64,000 bases of DNA from Beggiatoa alba B18LD (GTDB taxonomy: Bacteria; Pseudomonadota; Gammaproteobacteria; Beggiatoales; Beggiatoaceae), in NCBI RefSeq assembly GCF_000245015.1, contig NZ_JH600070.1, positions 3,616,684-3,680,683 on the forward strand, written 5' to 3'. The position numbers and the translations under genes were made by a program. Every line of letters begins with the position of its first letter. The first letter of the stretch is position 1. This document shows positions 18,015 through 27,005 of the stretch, piece after piece. The notes under the pieces were generated by a model that searched no databases, was not told the origin of the DNA, and saw only the letters and a program-made list of their open reading frames with translations.

Positions 18015-19076
18015 ATGGCACTTGGGCATTTAATGATAGACCTTGAAGGTCTGCATTTAACAACAGAAGAACGCGAATTATTACAACATCCTTTAGTCGG
18101 CGGAGTCATTTTATTCAGTCGCAATTATGAATCTCTTGAACAAGTTAGCGCGTTAACGGCGGAAATTCATGCATTGAGAACCCCACCATTATTAATTGCA
18201 GTTGACCATGAAGGCGGGCGGGTGCAACGTTTCCGTGAAGGCTTCACTCGCTTGCCTGCTTGCGCACGTTTAGGACAGTTATACGACCAACAACCCCGTT
18301 TAGCCAAACAAGCCGCCGAACAAATGGGCTGGTTAATGGCGAGTGAATTACGCACTGTCGGGATTGATTTCAGTTTCGCCCCCGTTGTCGACTTAGGCAA
18401 AGGTGTTAGCACAGTGATTGGTGACCGTGCGTTGCATCACGACCCCGACATTATCACAACTTTAGCCCAAGCGATGATAAGCGGAATGCGTCAAGCAGGT
18501 ATGGCGGCGGTAGCAAAACATTTTCCAGGTCATGGTTCTGTTGTTGCTGATTCACACCATGAAGTACCTATCGATACACGCGATTTAACCGATATTCAAT
18601 TTACCGATTTAATTCCCTTTGCCCGATTAATTAAAAATGATTTAGCGGGCATTATGCCTGCACATGTGATTTATCCCAAAATCGATGAAATTCCCACAGG
18701 ATTTTCGCCCCGTTGGCTACAAAGAATCTTACGACAAGAATTAGGATTTCAAGGAGTTATATTTAGTGATGATGTCAGTATGGCGGGGGCTACCGTGATG
18801 GGAGATGTGGTTACACGGACACAACGCGCATTACAAGCAGGCTGTGACATGATTCTAATTTGTCAGGATAGAAAAGCCGTGATTCAAGTCTTAGAACAAT
18901 TAGCTCCTTATCATTCACCTGTTTCACAAGCTCGCCTCATTCGTATGCACGGACAAAAACCATTGACACGGCAACAATTACAACAGATGCCACAATGGGA
19001 AACAGCAAAAACAGTTTGTTTAAATTTGGAAAAACAGCTTGATATTAATGTTGATACGGGTGAGCGATTAGCATAA
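18015..19076 (+). CDS. nagZ: Beta-N-acetylhexosaminidase NagZ
   Basis: About 353 aa of the GH3 family. The NagZ signature KHFPGHGSVVADSHHEVP contains the histidine of the mobile catalytic loop, and FSDDVSMAGA carries the nucleophile Asp; the entry MIDLEGLHLTTEERELLQHP is typical. It removes GlcNAc from anhydromuropeptides in cytoplasmic peptidoglycan recycling. I chose ATG 18015 (family proteins begin right before LMIDLEG); an in-frame TTG at 18003 would add four residues. AnmK, at 60908-62011, belongs to the same recycling pathway. Repeat sequences follow immediately. Confidence 0.95.
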   Translation: MALGHLMIDLEGLHLTTEERELLQHPLVGGVILFSRNYESLEQVSALTAEIHALRTPPLLIAVDHEGGRVQRFREGFTRLPACARLGQLYDQQPRLAKQAAEQMGWLMASELRTVGIDFSFAPVVDLGKGVSTVIGDRALHHDPDIITTLAQAMISGMRQAGMAAVAKHFPGHGSVVADSHHEVPIDTRDLTDIQFTDLIPFARLIKNDLAGIMPAHVIYPKIDEIPTGFSPRWLQRILRQELGFQGVIFSDDVSMAGATVMGDVVTRTQRALQAGCDMILICQDRKAVIQVLEQLAPYHSPVSQARLIRMHGQKPLTRQQLQQMPQWETAKTVCLNLEKQLDINVDTGERLA

Positions 19077-19089
19077 ATAGGTCTTTTTT

Positions 19090-19208
19090 TGTCTGAATCA
19101 GGATTTTCAGGATTAACAGGATTAGCAGGATTAAAAAGCGTCATTCACCTTAAATTTTTGGTTTGAGGGTTTTAAATTCTGTTAATCCTGAAAATCCTGA
19201 TTCAGACA
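19090..19208. repeat. Large hairpin repeat built of CAGGATT nonamers
   Basis: Perfect 30-bp inverted arms at 19090-19119 and 19179-19208 begin and end with TGTCTGAATC / GATTCAGACA. The left arm runs into a tandem of the nine-base unit CAGGATTNN (TT, AA, AG, AA variants). Related units with CAGAATT or CAGGATT occur at 43637, 47075, 51108, 60712 and 60805. The right side continues into a CTCGCCGAACTCAGGTTA terminus ending at 19250. It is intergenic, between nagZ and the anchor-D protein. Confidence 0.8.
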
Positions 19209-19252
19209 AATGCTTGTCTTTTTTAAAAGAAACTCGCCGAACTCAGGTTAAA

Positions 19253-19329
19253 TATAGCAAACGCACTATAAAACGATGCGAAGGACTGCCAGTCCTAAAT
19301 TTAAATCACTTTGTGGTACGTTTACTATA
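19253..19329. repeat. 77-bp palindromic MITE-like repeat, copy 1
   Basis: Begins TATAGCAAACG and ends CGTTTACTATA (imperfect terminal inverted repeats), with a central AGGACTGCCAGTCCT palindrome. Its reverse complement aligns over the full 77 bp with 46944-47020. Copies in opposite orientation, equal length and shared termini point to a mobile non-coding element; no transposase for it was found here. Confidence 0.8.
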
Positions 19330-19353
19330 CAATCACAATTCAGCCGTATAAAT

Positions 19354-19379
19354 AAAAGGAGCGATATATCGCTCCTTTT
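19354..19379. terminator. Bidirectional terminator
   Basis: Perfect palindrome AAAAGGAGCGATA/TATCGCTCCTTTT with T runs available on both strands. It lies 59 nt downstream of the minus-strand anchor-D gene stop and probably ends that gene, and also anything reading through from nagZ. Confidence 0.75.
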
Positions 19380-19391
19380 TTCATTCATTCA

Positions 19392-19424
19392 AGACTAAAA
19401 CAAGGATAAATCCTGTTTTAGTCT
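19392..19424 (-). terminator. Second stem-loop behind the anchor-D gene
   Basis: Arms AGACTAAAACA (19392-19402) and TGTTTTAGTCT (19414-19424) with an additional AGGA/TCCT pairing near the loop, 14 nt past the stop codon. No T run follows on the minus strand, so it may protect the 3' end rather than terminate. Confidence 0.45.
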
Positions 19425-19437
19425 CCTGACAGGCGGG

Positions 19438-22400
19438 TTACTGAATATCCACGTGCACACTGTCCGCTGCATAAATAATTTGTCCATCACTCAAGCGATA
19501 GCCAAAGAAGATAAACAGCTCACCCGTAGCAAGGAATTCACCTTGATATAGAATGACAGACTGAATAGTTTGCAAGGTAACGCCTGTTTGTCGTGCCGTT
19601 AAGGTTGAAAAATCACTATCCCATAACAGCGGATTGTTGTTATCCATCATGTACCAATCATCGCCTAAATTTGGTAAAGGACGATAAACGCCAACAACAA
19701 TCATATCGGCTTGTTGTCCAACATGTTCAGGATTGACTTGAATACTGCCTGCAACAACAACCGCGTTGCCAACAAAACCATTCATCACCGTTGATTGTGT
19801 AAACGCGCCTTGATTGACAGAAATACCCGCCGCAAATTTCACGGAGTCAATGGTATTGCTAGCAGTTTTTTCTACAATACCAACTGTTTGTAAGATAGGT
19901 AAGGTAAAGCATCCACCATTCAATAAAATGTTTGCAAAGGCATAGCAAAACTCAGACGAGCCAGTCAGCGGGAAATTAAAGGTTGTTTTATTGGTATCGT
20001 TGGTGGTAAATGATAATGTTCCTTGATAACTGCCTGTCATCAACGCATCCATTTGAATAGTAAAGCTACTAGACAAGCCCGCATAAACAACCGCAGGGAA
20101 GTTACTCACTAAGCTAAAGCCTGTTGGTAAGGTTAAACTGCTCAGATTTAATTGTGCATAGCCTGCGCTGACGATGGTAAATGTCTTTCGTACAGGTGTC
20201 CCGACATTAGCAATGCCAAAATTAACGGCACTGGTTTGACCATCAGAAATTTCACTTGCACCATCAAATAGCTGAATTTTAGCCGCAGAGGTAGGAACTT
20301 CACCGCCACTACTCGTAACGGCAATAGGGAAACTGAAAGTTTTATTAGTGCCACCACTACGATTAAATTTAAAGCTTAATGTCCCGCTTGCGGTTTCGCT
20401 ATCTTTTTGAATAGTGAAAATATCTGCACCACCTGCTGCTAGGCTGGTCGTTGTTGCTAAGAACCGTCCGCTTAAACTAAAGCCCGTTGGTAACGTTAAG
20501 TCGCTGACATTCACCGTTGCATTGGTAATATTGCGTACGACAAAGGTTAATTTGGTATTTGTGCCAAATAATAAGGCAGTCGTTGTACCATTACTAATAG
20601 TCGTACTTCCTTGTGTGACACTAATAAATGGGTCATCTACTTGTGCCTTTAAGGTAATCCGATAATTTAAATAGTTCGGGTCATTGGTGATAAAACTGAG
20701 TGAGCCTGTTGAGCTTGCCACTGTTGTTGCGTCTAAGCGTACATTAAACGTATCAGAAAGCCCTGCCAGAATTTTGCTTGGGAAAGTCCCTACTAAACTA
20801 AATCCTGTTGGTAACGTTAAGCCACTGAGATTTAAGGGGACACTACCATTATTTTTTAAGGTAAAGGTCTTTGTAATCGTATGACCTAACTCGGTAGTGC
20901 CAAAATCTACAACGGTTGTTTCTAAAGAAGGGAGTTCTGTTTGACCCTCAAATAAGCTGACTTTTGGATAAGCAACAGGGATTGAAGGACCACCGCCTGT
21001 TGAGCTGCTAATCACGGATGCACTGACGGAGAAGGTAAAGGGATTCTCGTCACTATCATCGGTATTAAAGCTAATTGTTCCTGAATAGGTTGCAATACTA
21101 CTGGTGTTAATCTTTACACCAAATCCAGCGGAAGCACCTACAGCCACACTTGTCGGGAAGCTACCTTCTAAGGTAAATCCTGTCGGCAATACTAGGTTGC
21201 TGACATTCAATGTGGCAGTGCCTGTATTTTGAAGGGTGAAGGTTTTAACAAAAGAACTGCCCAGCGTTGAAGAGCCTAAATTAATGACTGTTGCACTTGC
21301 ATTGCTAATACTGTTAGCACCATAAAGCACTGTAATTTCTGGAGCATTAACAGGGGCAGGTACATCATTAATCGTAACTGTGACAGGGAAGTTAAATGGA
21401 TTTTCATCAACGTCATTATTTTCAAAACTAATATTGCCTGTCAGTGTTCCAACCGCAGAAGTATCAATACTGACCGTAAAGTTATTAGCTAAACCTGCAT
21501 AAATGGTTGTAGGGAAAGTTCCTTGTAAGCTAAATCCAGCTGGTAAAGTAAGGTTGCTTAAACGCATTTCTACACTACCCAAATTTTGAATAGTGAAAGT
21601 TTTGGTATAGCTACTACCGACTGTTGTTGTTCCTAAATCTACAGGTGTAGTGCTTCCATCTGCAATATTGGCTGCGCCTAATAACACATTAATTTCTGGT
21701 GTAATGCCTGTAGGTGGCGGTGTTACAGGATCAGTGGGTAATGAAGGATCGACAGTACCAGTTACATTAAAGGTGAATGGGTTTTCATCAGGATCATTAT
21801 TAGTAAAGTTTACTGCACCACTTAATGTACCACCTGTAGCAGTATTCATTTGAATGGTGAAATAATTATCTGTCCCTGCATACACAATGGAAGGTAAAGC
21901 CGTACTTGCAGTAAAACCAGTCGGCAATACTAAATTGCTTAAATTCATGTGTACAGAGCCTAAATTGCGAATAACAATAGTTTTCTTCGTCACACTATTT
22001 AGGGCAACAGTCCCAAAATTAATAGGGGTTGGACTGTTATTTGCGATATCAACGCCATCCACTAATACCGCGATTTCGGGGTAAATATTCGCAGTGGCAC
22101 GAATGGCAAAATTAAAAGGGTCTTTTGAGGGGTCGTCATTGCTCAACAATAGTTGTGTGGTAACAGTGCCCGCATTTAAAGCATCAAAACGAACAGTAAA
22201 ATTAGCCGATTGTCCAGGTAAAATGGTTAATGGATTAGTGCTACTTGGAGAAGTGCCAACTTGGCTAAATCCTTGAGGTAAGTTCAATGCCCCCACATTC
22301 AGCACAGCAGGTCCTCCATTCGTAATTTTAAAAGTCTTTTGAATGGGTGTACCTACTGTTGTCACTCCAAAATCAACGGGGATTGTTTGTCCATCTGTAA

Positions 22401-22959
22401 TTTGTGTTGCGCCATCATAAACGCTCATCGTAGGGGTTGGCGGTTTAGAATCAGGAATTTCAACCACGCCTTCAACAGGAATCACAAAACGACCGCCATA
22501 TAATGGGTCATCAACACAAAATTCTATATTACCCGATGCATTACTGGTGGTTGTAGGTGCCCAAGTAATAACAAACGCACCTTGTTGTGTGGGTGCAACA
22601 GTTAAAGGGTCTGGGGATGCAGTAAAATAAGCATGAGGTGTTTGATAAGTGCTAACAGAGACATTTGTCGGCGTAAAGGGCGCAGCAACAGCAGAGACAC
22701 TGATATTACTCACCGTAAATTGGCGCGAAATACTAACGCCTGCTTGGGGAGAATAGAACACATAAGGCGTTGTAATCGTACTCGTGCCTAAATTTAAATA
22801 TTTTCCTAAATCATCTTGAATGGTGAAATTACCAGATTTTGCCAAGTCACCACTGGTAATTTTTGAACCTACGGCACACGTTGGAGAAGCGAACACTTGT
22901 CCACTCCAAAACCAAATCAAGAACAACCAGTAATAGAGCAATCGATATTGTTTGCACAT
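19438..22959 (-). CDS. Giant secreted choice-of-anchor-D repeat protein
   Basis: A 1173-aa exported protein. A Sec signal peptide (about 1-24, ending VFASP) is followed by an N-terminal unique part and eight or so immunoglobulin-like repeats of about 95-120 residues. Each repeat carries the pattern V-x-F/L-G-T-x-x-x-G, then K-T-F-T-I-x-N, then L-P-T-G-F-S-L, F-P, A-G, F-T-I and S-F-x-N-N-D-x-D-E-N-P-F-x-F. This is the choice-of-anchor-D (HYDIN/ASPM-like) fold. The last about 150 residues, after the final repeat, are a distinct domain with two cysteines and no LPXTG, PEP-CTERM or membrane anchor. Likely an extracellular adhesive or structural protein of the sheath or biofilm. Confidence 0.85.
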   Translation of the reverse strand: MCKQYRLLYYWLFLIWFWSGQVFASPTCAVGSKITSGDLAKSGNFTIQDDLGKYLNLGTSTITTPYVFYSPQAGVSISRQFTVSNISVSAVAAPFTPTNVSVSTYQTPHAYFTASPDPLTVAPTQQGAFVITWAPTTTSNASGNIEFCVDDPLYGGRFVIPVEGVVEIPDSKPPTPTMSVYDGATQITDGQTIPVDFGVTTVGTPIQKTFKITNGGPAVLNVGALNLPQGFSQVGTSPSSTNPLTILPGQSANFTVRFDALNAGTVTTQLLLSNDDPSKDPFNFAIRATANIYPEIAVLVDGVDIANNSPTPINFGTVALNSVTKKTIVIRNLGSVHMNLSNLVLPTGFTASTALPSIVYAGTDNYFTIQMNTATGGTLSGAVNFTNNDPDENPFTFNVTGTVDPSLPTDPVTPPPTGITPEINVLLGAANIADGSTTPVDLGTTTVGSSYTKTFTIQNLGSVEMRLSNLTLPAGFSLQGTFPTTIYAGLANNFTVSIDTSAVGTLTGNISFENNDVDENPFNFPVTVTINDVPAPVNAPEITVLYGANSISNASATVINLGSSTLGSSFVKTFTLQNTGTATLNVSNLVLPTGFTLEGSFPTSVAVGASAGFGVKINTSSIATYSGTISFNTDDSDENPFTFSVSASVISSSTGGGPSIPVAYPKVSLFEGQTELPSLETTVVDFGTTELGHTITKTFTLKNNGSVPLNLSGLTLPTGFSLVGTFPSKILAGLSDTFNVRLDATTVASSTGSLSFITNDPNYLNYRITLKAQVDDPFISVTQGSTTISNGTTTALLFGTNTKLTFVVRNITNATVNVSDLTLPTGFSLSGRFLATTTSLAAGGADIFTIQKDSETASGTLSFKFNRSGGTNKTFSFPIAVTSSGGEVPTSAAKIQLFDGASEISDGQTSAVNFGIANVGTPVRKTFTIVSAGYAQLNLSSLTLPTGFSLVSNFPAVVYAGLSSSFTIQMDALMTGSYQGTLSFTTNDTNKTTFNFPLTGSSEFCYAFANILLNGGCFTLPILQTVGIVEKTASNTIDSVKFAAGISVNQGAFTQSTVMNGFVGNAVVVAGSIQVNPEHVGQQADMIVVGVYRPLPNLGDDWYMMDNNNPLLWDSDFSTLTARQTGVTLQTIQSVILYQGEFLATGELFIFFGYRLSDGQIIYAADSVHVDIQ

Positions 22960-23035
22960 AATTATTTTCTCTCAAATGAATCTATTAATTACATTGAATA
23001 ATCCGTAGTATAGATTCTCAAAAATGTAAATGCCA

Positions 23036-24271
23036 TTAGACAAATAACGGTTGTTGTGAGGATGGTCTAGGAACGGATTGCGGATATGAACCTGCTAATG
23101 TTTTATCTAATTGACTGACATAAGCAGCTAAAGCAATGACAAACAGAGTAATATAAGAATAAACTGTTGAATTTGTTAGGCTAGATAATAAAATTATTAA
23201 AAATAATATTTTATTATTAATCATTTTATAAACCAGTCCAAAGATAATAAACGGCGCGAAAATACCAAAATTAAAAAACAATCTAATATATTCATTATGA
23301 AAAATAAAAGAGTATAAAACCTCGCCACTACCCGTAAAATCTTTAATAATCCAGTGATACACAACAGGATAATCATCAGAAGTGATGAGTTCAAATCCAT
23401 CCAATAAACGCCCAATGCCAAACCCAAATAAATAATCTGCTAAGGTGAAATATGAAATGGCATAATCGATGGCTGCTTGAACAAGCTGCACGCGGTCTAA
23501 TCCCCAGAAACTCTCGCCAAAAACAGCACGCTCTCGAAACACCGTTACATACCACACAGCAATTAAGAGTACAGGAATTGCAAAAAAGAATTTAGAAAAA
23601 ATAGATAATCGTGCTTTAACGAGAAATAAACGTCTGACTTTTAAAAGCCATGCTAAACCTAATAGGGCAAACCCCATCGTACTTCCTAGTAAAAAAACAT
23701 TGATAATAATTAATATTTTCCAAAAGAAAGAGAATTCATTAAACAAAATAATAAATAAGAAAACTAGGGTATAAGATAATGAAATACTATATTCAAAAGG
23801 TCCTGTATTTCTAAACGCGCCTAATACAGGACCATAAATAATATTGATGAACAAAACCAATAAAATAAAAAACTGGCAGCTCATCACGATTATTTCTTTG
23901 CGTTGCCATGGTGTTAAAACAGAACGGTTTAATAACGCCTCAAAAAATTTGGGCAATAAAAATAGCGGTAAAAATTTTAACTCTTGTAACATAAAATAAT
24001 AATTTCTATCAAAATTAGAAATTACTTCTGTTAAAAAAGTCATTGCACCAACGAATAGGCAAGCAAAGATAAAATGACTAGAAATAACTAAGCCTTTTTT
24101 TGCCCATACAGATAAAAGACCAAATAAAACAAACAATAAGATAAAGCCACCTTGTAATAACGGACTACGATAAGTTACCAGTAAAAAACTGAAAGCTAGC
24201 AAAAAGGTATAGTAATAATGATAAAAAATAGCCGTGTTATTGCGCATCGTGTAGGACATGGATGAGTTCAC
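23036..24271 (-). CDS. O-antigen ligase/polymerase-like membrane protein (Wzy_C type)
   Basis: A 411-aa protein with about 10-11 membrane helices. In its second half it has a periplasmic loop and the segment SFIFHNEYIRLFFNFG, which matches the His-Asn motif (HNxxL-x(5)-G) of the WaaL/Wzy_C superfamily; GFGIGRLLDG precedes it. Such proteins ligate or polymerise undecaprenyl-linked glycans at the periplasmic face. It lies between the anchor-D protein and the FecR protein on the same strand, close to a glycan biosynthesis cluster on the other strand. Ligase versus polymerase cannot be settled from sequence alone. Confidence 0.75.
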   Translation of the reverse strand: MNSSMSYTMRNNTAIFYHYYYTFLLAFSFLLVTYRSPLLQGGFILLFVLFGLLSVWAKKGLVISSHFIFACLFVGAMTFLTEVISNFDRNYYFMLQELKFLPLFLLPKFFEALLNRSVLTPWQRKEIIVMSCQFFILLVLFINIIYGPVLGAFRNTGPFEYSISLSYTLVFLFIILFNEFSFFWKILIIINVFLLGSTMGFALLGLAWLLKVRRLFLVKARLSIFSKFFFAIPVLLIAVWYVTVFRERAVFGESFWGLDRVQLVQAAIDYAISYFTLADYLFGFGIGRLLDGFELITSDDYPVVYHWIIKDFTGSGEVLYSFIFHNEYIRLFFNFGIFAPFIIFGLVYKMINNKILFLIILLSSLTNSTVYSYITLFVIALAAYVSQLDKTLAGSYPQSVPRPSSQQPLFV

Positions 24272-24310
24272 TACTCATTATTTTCTAAAGAGTAGTGAAC
24301 TTGTAGAAAA

Positions 24311-25495
24311 CTATTGATTAGGACTGACAGTTTCTTCCACTCTGTCTGTTGTTATTGGTGTGAGTAAAGGCAACACCGCCGCTTTAATGGAAGCAATTAA
24401 ATTAAAGCTCTCATCTAACGTTAAGCCGTTTTCTAAGGCGAGAATGACAGATAATGCAATCGGTAACGCAACTTGAGGGAAGACTAACGTAATTTCGCGC
24501 ACAATTTGCACTGCAGATTTTGGCGCGATAATCGCCATGGCTAAGGCTAATTCATACGCCATAAATGAAGGAATAATCCGCGCAACTGCTGCTGCAACAT
24601 CATCAGCTGATTCCAAGTCATTAATAATGATGGCAATTACCGCATTAATAACATCGCGTTTAATCGCTTCACGTTCGCTATCTGTTCCACGTTTTAACAA
24701 AGCAACAACAAGGTTTTCTGCCGCAGTCACCGCATCAATGCCTGCATCAATTAACTGTTGACCAATAGCAGCAGGAGATTCTTCTCTCTCTAATGCATTC
24801 TCAATTGCTTGAGCAGGCGTTAAGCCATTGGCAATGTCTTCTGCAATCGAGCCATAAGAATACCAACCCGTTTCCGTAACAGGGGCTTGATAAGGCTCAT
24901 ATCCTGCTTCAAACACACCATTTTTTTCAGTAATAAATGTATGCGTTTTTTCATTTAAGACTAAGTTTGGTTTGTCTTTTGGGTATCCTTTATACCAAAC
25001 AACAATAGTCCCTTTAATAACAATGACATCTAAACGGCGTTTTTCAGCATTATAGCGTAATAAACACTCCGTTCCGCGAATTCCTAAAGTTGCAATTTCT
25101 GTTTCATAAGTGACTTGATTCGGTGAACGTTTTCCCATTAATCCTGTTAAAAAACGAAAACTTCCTTCCGTCAAATGCACAACACTTTTATCTTGAGTCG
25201 CTTGTGTGGCTTGATAATTGTAACCTTGAATTTTTAATTCACTTTTTTCATAAATTGCAAATTTTCCTTTATCAATCATCATTAAGCGGGCAATACCATC
25301 GTTACCTGTACGTATTGTATCCCCTGCATTAAACGTTGAACCTGCATTTAAGCTTAATTGCTTTGTATCCGAAGTGATTAAGGAGACTTGCCCGCGTAAT
25401 GCCTCTACTTTTCCAACAGTAGTGCTTGCCATCACGCTGGTTTGCAAACAATACAAACTTAGCAAAACGACGAAAAAATTTTTTATCGTAGCCAT
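24311..25495 (-). CDS. Secreted FecR-domain protein
   Basis: About 394 aa. The start at 25495 gives a clean signal peptide (MATIKNFFVVLLSLYCLQTSVMAS) with AGAGG upstream; an in-frame ATG at 25639 would add 48 unlikely residues. Residues about 25-170 form a FecR domain (GKVEALRGQVSLI, FNAGDTIRTGNDGIARLMMIDKGKFAIYEKSELKI, and TYETEIATLGIRGTECLLR). The C-terminal about 190 residues are helical and Ala-rich and not recognised. Periplasmic FecR domains without a sigma-factor partner are common in envelope polysaccharide or adhesin loci. It probably shares a transcript with the downstream ligase-like gene (39-nt gap). Confidence 0.82.
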   Translation of the reverse strand: MATIKNFFVVLLSLYCLQTSVMASTTVGKVEALRGQVSLITSDTKQLSLNAGSTFNAGDTIRTGNDGIARLMMIDKGKFAIYEKSELKIQGYNYQATQATQDKSVVHLTEGSFRFLTGLMGKRSPNQVTYETEIATLGIRGTECLLRYNAEKRRLDVIVIKGTIVVWYKGYPKDKPNLVLNEKTHTFITEKNGVFEAGYEPYQAPVTETGWYSYGSIAEDIANGLTPAQAIENALEREESPAAIGQQLIDAGIDAVTAAENLVVALLKRGTDSEREAIKRDVINAVIAIIINDLESADDVAAAVARIIPSFMAYELALAMAIIAPKSAVQIVREITLVFPQVALPIALSVILALENGLTLDESFNLIASIKAAVLPLLTPITTDRVEETVSPNQ

Positions 25496-25669
25496 ACATA
25501 ACGCCTCTAATAAAAACGGTTTTTTAACGATTAATAACCCGTTAGTGATGGAATAAAGCATGTATGATAAATAAGTTATACATGTGACTAATTTGTCTAT
25601 TTTAATATAAATATCGCATAATAATAGGTATCTTTTCACCTATTCTCTTGCCATTTACGACCCAAACTC

Positions 25670-26083
25670 ATGCGTAGCTATCGCTATTTTTGCTCAACTG
25701 TGACGCTTTGTTATCTGCTTGTACTGGTTTTTCTGAGTTTAAATCCATGGGTAAAACCAGCCGCTAACGATATTATCACAGGCTTGTCATGGGATAAGCT
25801 AGAACATGCTTTTGCTTATACATTATTTGCCTATTTACTGTTTTTAACATCAATGACCTATAATGTAGCCTTTTCAACAGGGAGCTTTTTGAGCATATTA
25901 TTTGTTGTTGCAGGCTTAGGCGGACTATTAGAAATCGCACAAAGTACATTAACACAGACACGTAGTGGCTCTTGGGATGATGCAATGGCTAATGCGTTAG
26001 GTGCATTATTAGGCTGTACACTTTACCGTATTACCCTGCCGTTTTTTCGTCGATGGCAACTGTTAAACTCATCAGTTTTATAG
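25670..26083 (+). CDS. VanZ-like membrane protein
   Basis: A 137-aa protein with four membrane helices and the VanZ-family core: the KLEHAFAYTLFAYLLF segment near residue 45 and GGLLEIAQSTLTQTRSGSWDDAMANALGALLG near residue 85, whose E and D-x-x-x-N are conserved. Members occur next to surface glycan genes; the biochemical role is unsettled. It is the first gene of the plus-strand surface-polysaccharide run, with the glycosyltransferase starting 9 nt later. Confidence 0.85.
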   Translation: MRSYRYFCSTVTLCYLLVLVFLSLNPWVKPAANDIITGLSWDKLEHAFAYTLFAYLLFLTSMTYNVAFSTGSFLSILFVVAGLGGLLEIAQSTLTQTRSGSWDDAMANALGALLGCTLYRITLPFFRRWQLLNSSVL

Positions 26084-26092
26084 GACTTTTGC

Positions 26093-27001
26093 ATGTCTGA
26101 ATCAAATGCTGTACCACTTTCTATTTTAATTCCCACCAAAAACGAAGAGCGTAATATTGTTGCCTGTATTGAAAGTGTTTCATGGGCAGATGAAATTATT
26201 GTTTTTGATTCTTATAGTGATGATAACACGCTACAACTTGCGCAATCTTTAGGCGCGAAAATTGTACAACGGCGATTTGATAATTTTTCCACCCATAAAA
26301 ATTGGGCAATGGCAAATATTCAGTTTAAACATAAATGGTTACTGATTGTAGATGCGGATGAACGAATTACAGATGAATTACGCGAAGAAATCCGCCAGCT
26401 ATTTATGCAACAACCTGATTGTAAAGGTTACTATATTGCCCGTAAAAATTATTTTTGGAATACGTGGGTCAAACATGGTGGGCGTTTTCCTGATTGGCAG
26501 TTACGGTTGCTCCAAGTAGGCTATGGACATTACGAACAACGTATTGTTCATGAACACATGTTATTAAATGGCAAAGCTGGCTTTTTAAAACATCCTTTAA
26601 TTAACTATGATTACAAAGGGATAGACCGCTATTTTGACCGTCAAAATACCTACGCCAGTATGGAAGCCGTAGAAGTCTTTAACATGCTTTACGGCACAAG
26701 CGATGCACAACAAATCAAACCCACTTTATTTGCGAAAGGACCCGCTCGTAATCGCTTCTTAAAAAATATTGCGTACCGTTACTTACCGTTTAGACCGCTC
26801 ATTAAATTCATTTGGATGTACTTTATTAAACTCGGTTTTTTAGATGGAAAAATTGGCTTCCGCTACAGTGTGTTGCAAATGTTTTATGAATATCAAGTGA
26901 GTTTAAAACTAGAAGAATTACAAGACCCTGACTCACCGATTACCAAAAAATATCAAGCTTATTTACAGCCGACAATTCAACAACCCACTAAAAAAGGTTA
27001 A
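26093..27001 (+). CDS. Family 2 glycosyltransferase (WaaE/KdtX type)
   Basis: A 302-aa GT-A glycosyltransferase. LSILIPTKNEERNIVACIESV opens the nucleotide-sugar fold; DEIIVFDSYSDDNTLQLAQSLGA and LIVDADERIT (D-x-D metal site) follow. The C-terminal half, with YFWNTWVKHGGRFPDWQLRLL and VHEHM, is characteristic of the WaaE/KdtX-like beta-1,4-glucosyltransferase group of LPS core enzymes. It acts at the cytoplasmic face of the inner membrane. A short basic hydrophobic region near 215-240 may touch the membrane. It is 4 nt upstream of the disrupted carbamoyltransferase. Confidence 0.9.
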   Translation: MSESNAVPLSILIPTKNEERNIVACIESVSWADEIIVFDSYSDDNTLQLAQSLGAKIVQRRFDNFSTHKNWAMANIQFKHKWLLIVDADERITDELREEIRQLFMQQPDCKGYYIARKNYFWNTWVKHGGRFPDWQLRLLQVGYGHYEQRIVHEHMLLNGKAGFLKHPLINYDYKGIDRYFDRQNTYASMEAVEVFNMLYGTSDAQQIKPTLFAKGPARNRFLKNIAYRYLPFRPLIKFIWMYFIKLGFLDGKIGFRYSVLQMFYEYQVSLKLEELQDPDSPITKKYQAYLQPTIQQPTKKG

Positions 27002-27005
27002 TACT

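Noticed and set aside
19090-19208. Short repeats that could suggest a CRISPR array
   Set aside because: Units are contiguous 9-mers without spacers, arranged as an inverted pair. No cas genes are near.
20148-22276. Several antisense reading frames of 60-85 codons across the anchor-D gene
   Set aside because: They follow from the codon bias of the repetitive protein on the other strand and lack start signals.
25650-25663. Sigma-54-like spacing upstream of the FecR gene (minus strand)
   Set aside because: TGGGTCG-N4-TGGCA departs from consensus in both boxes; too weak to list.
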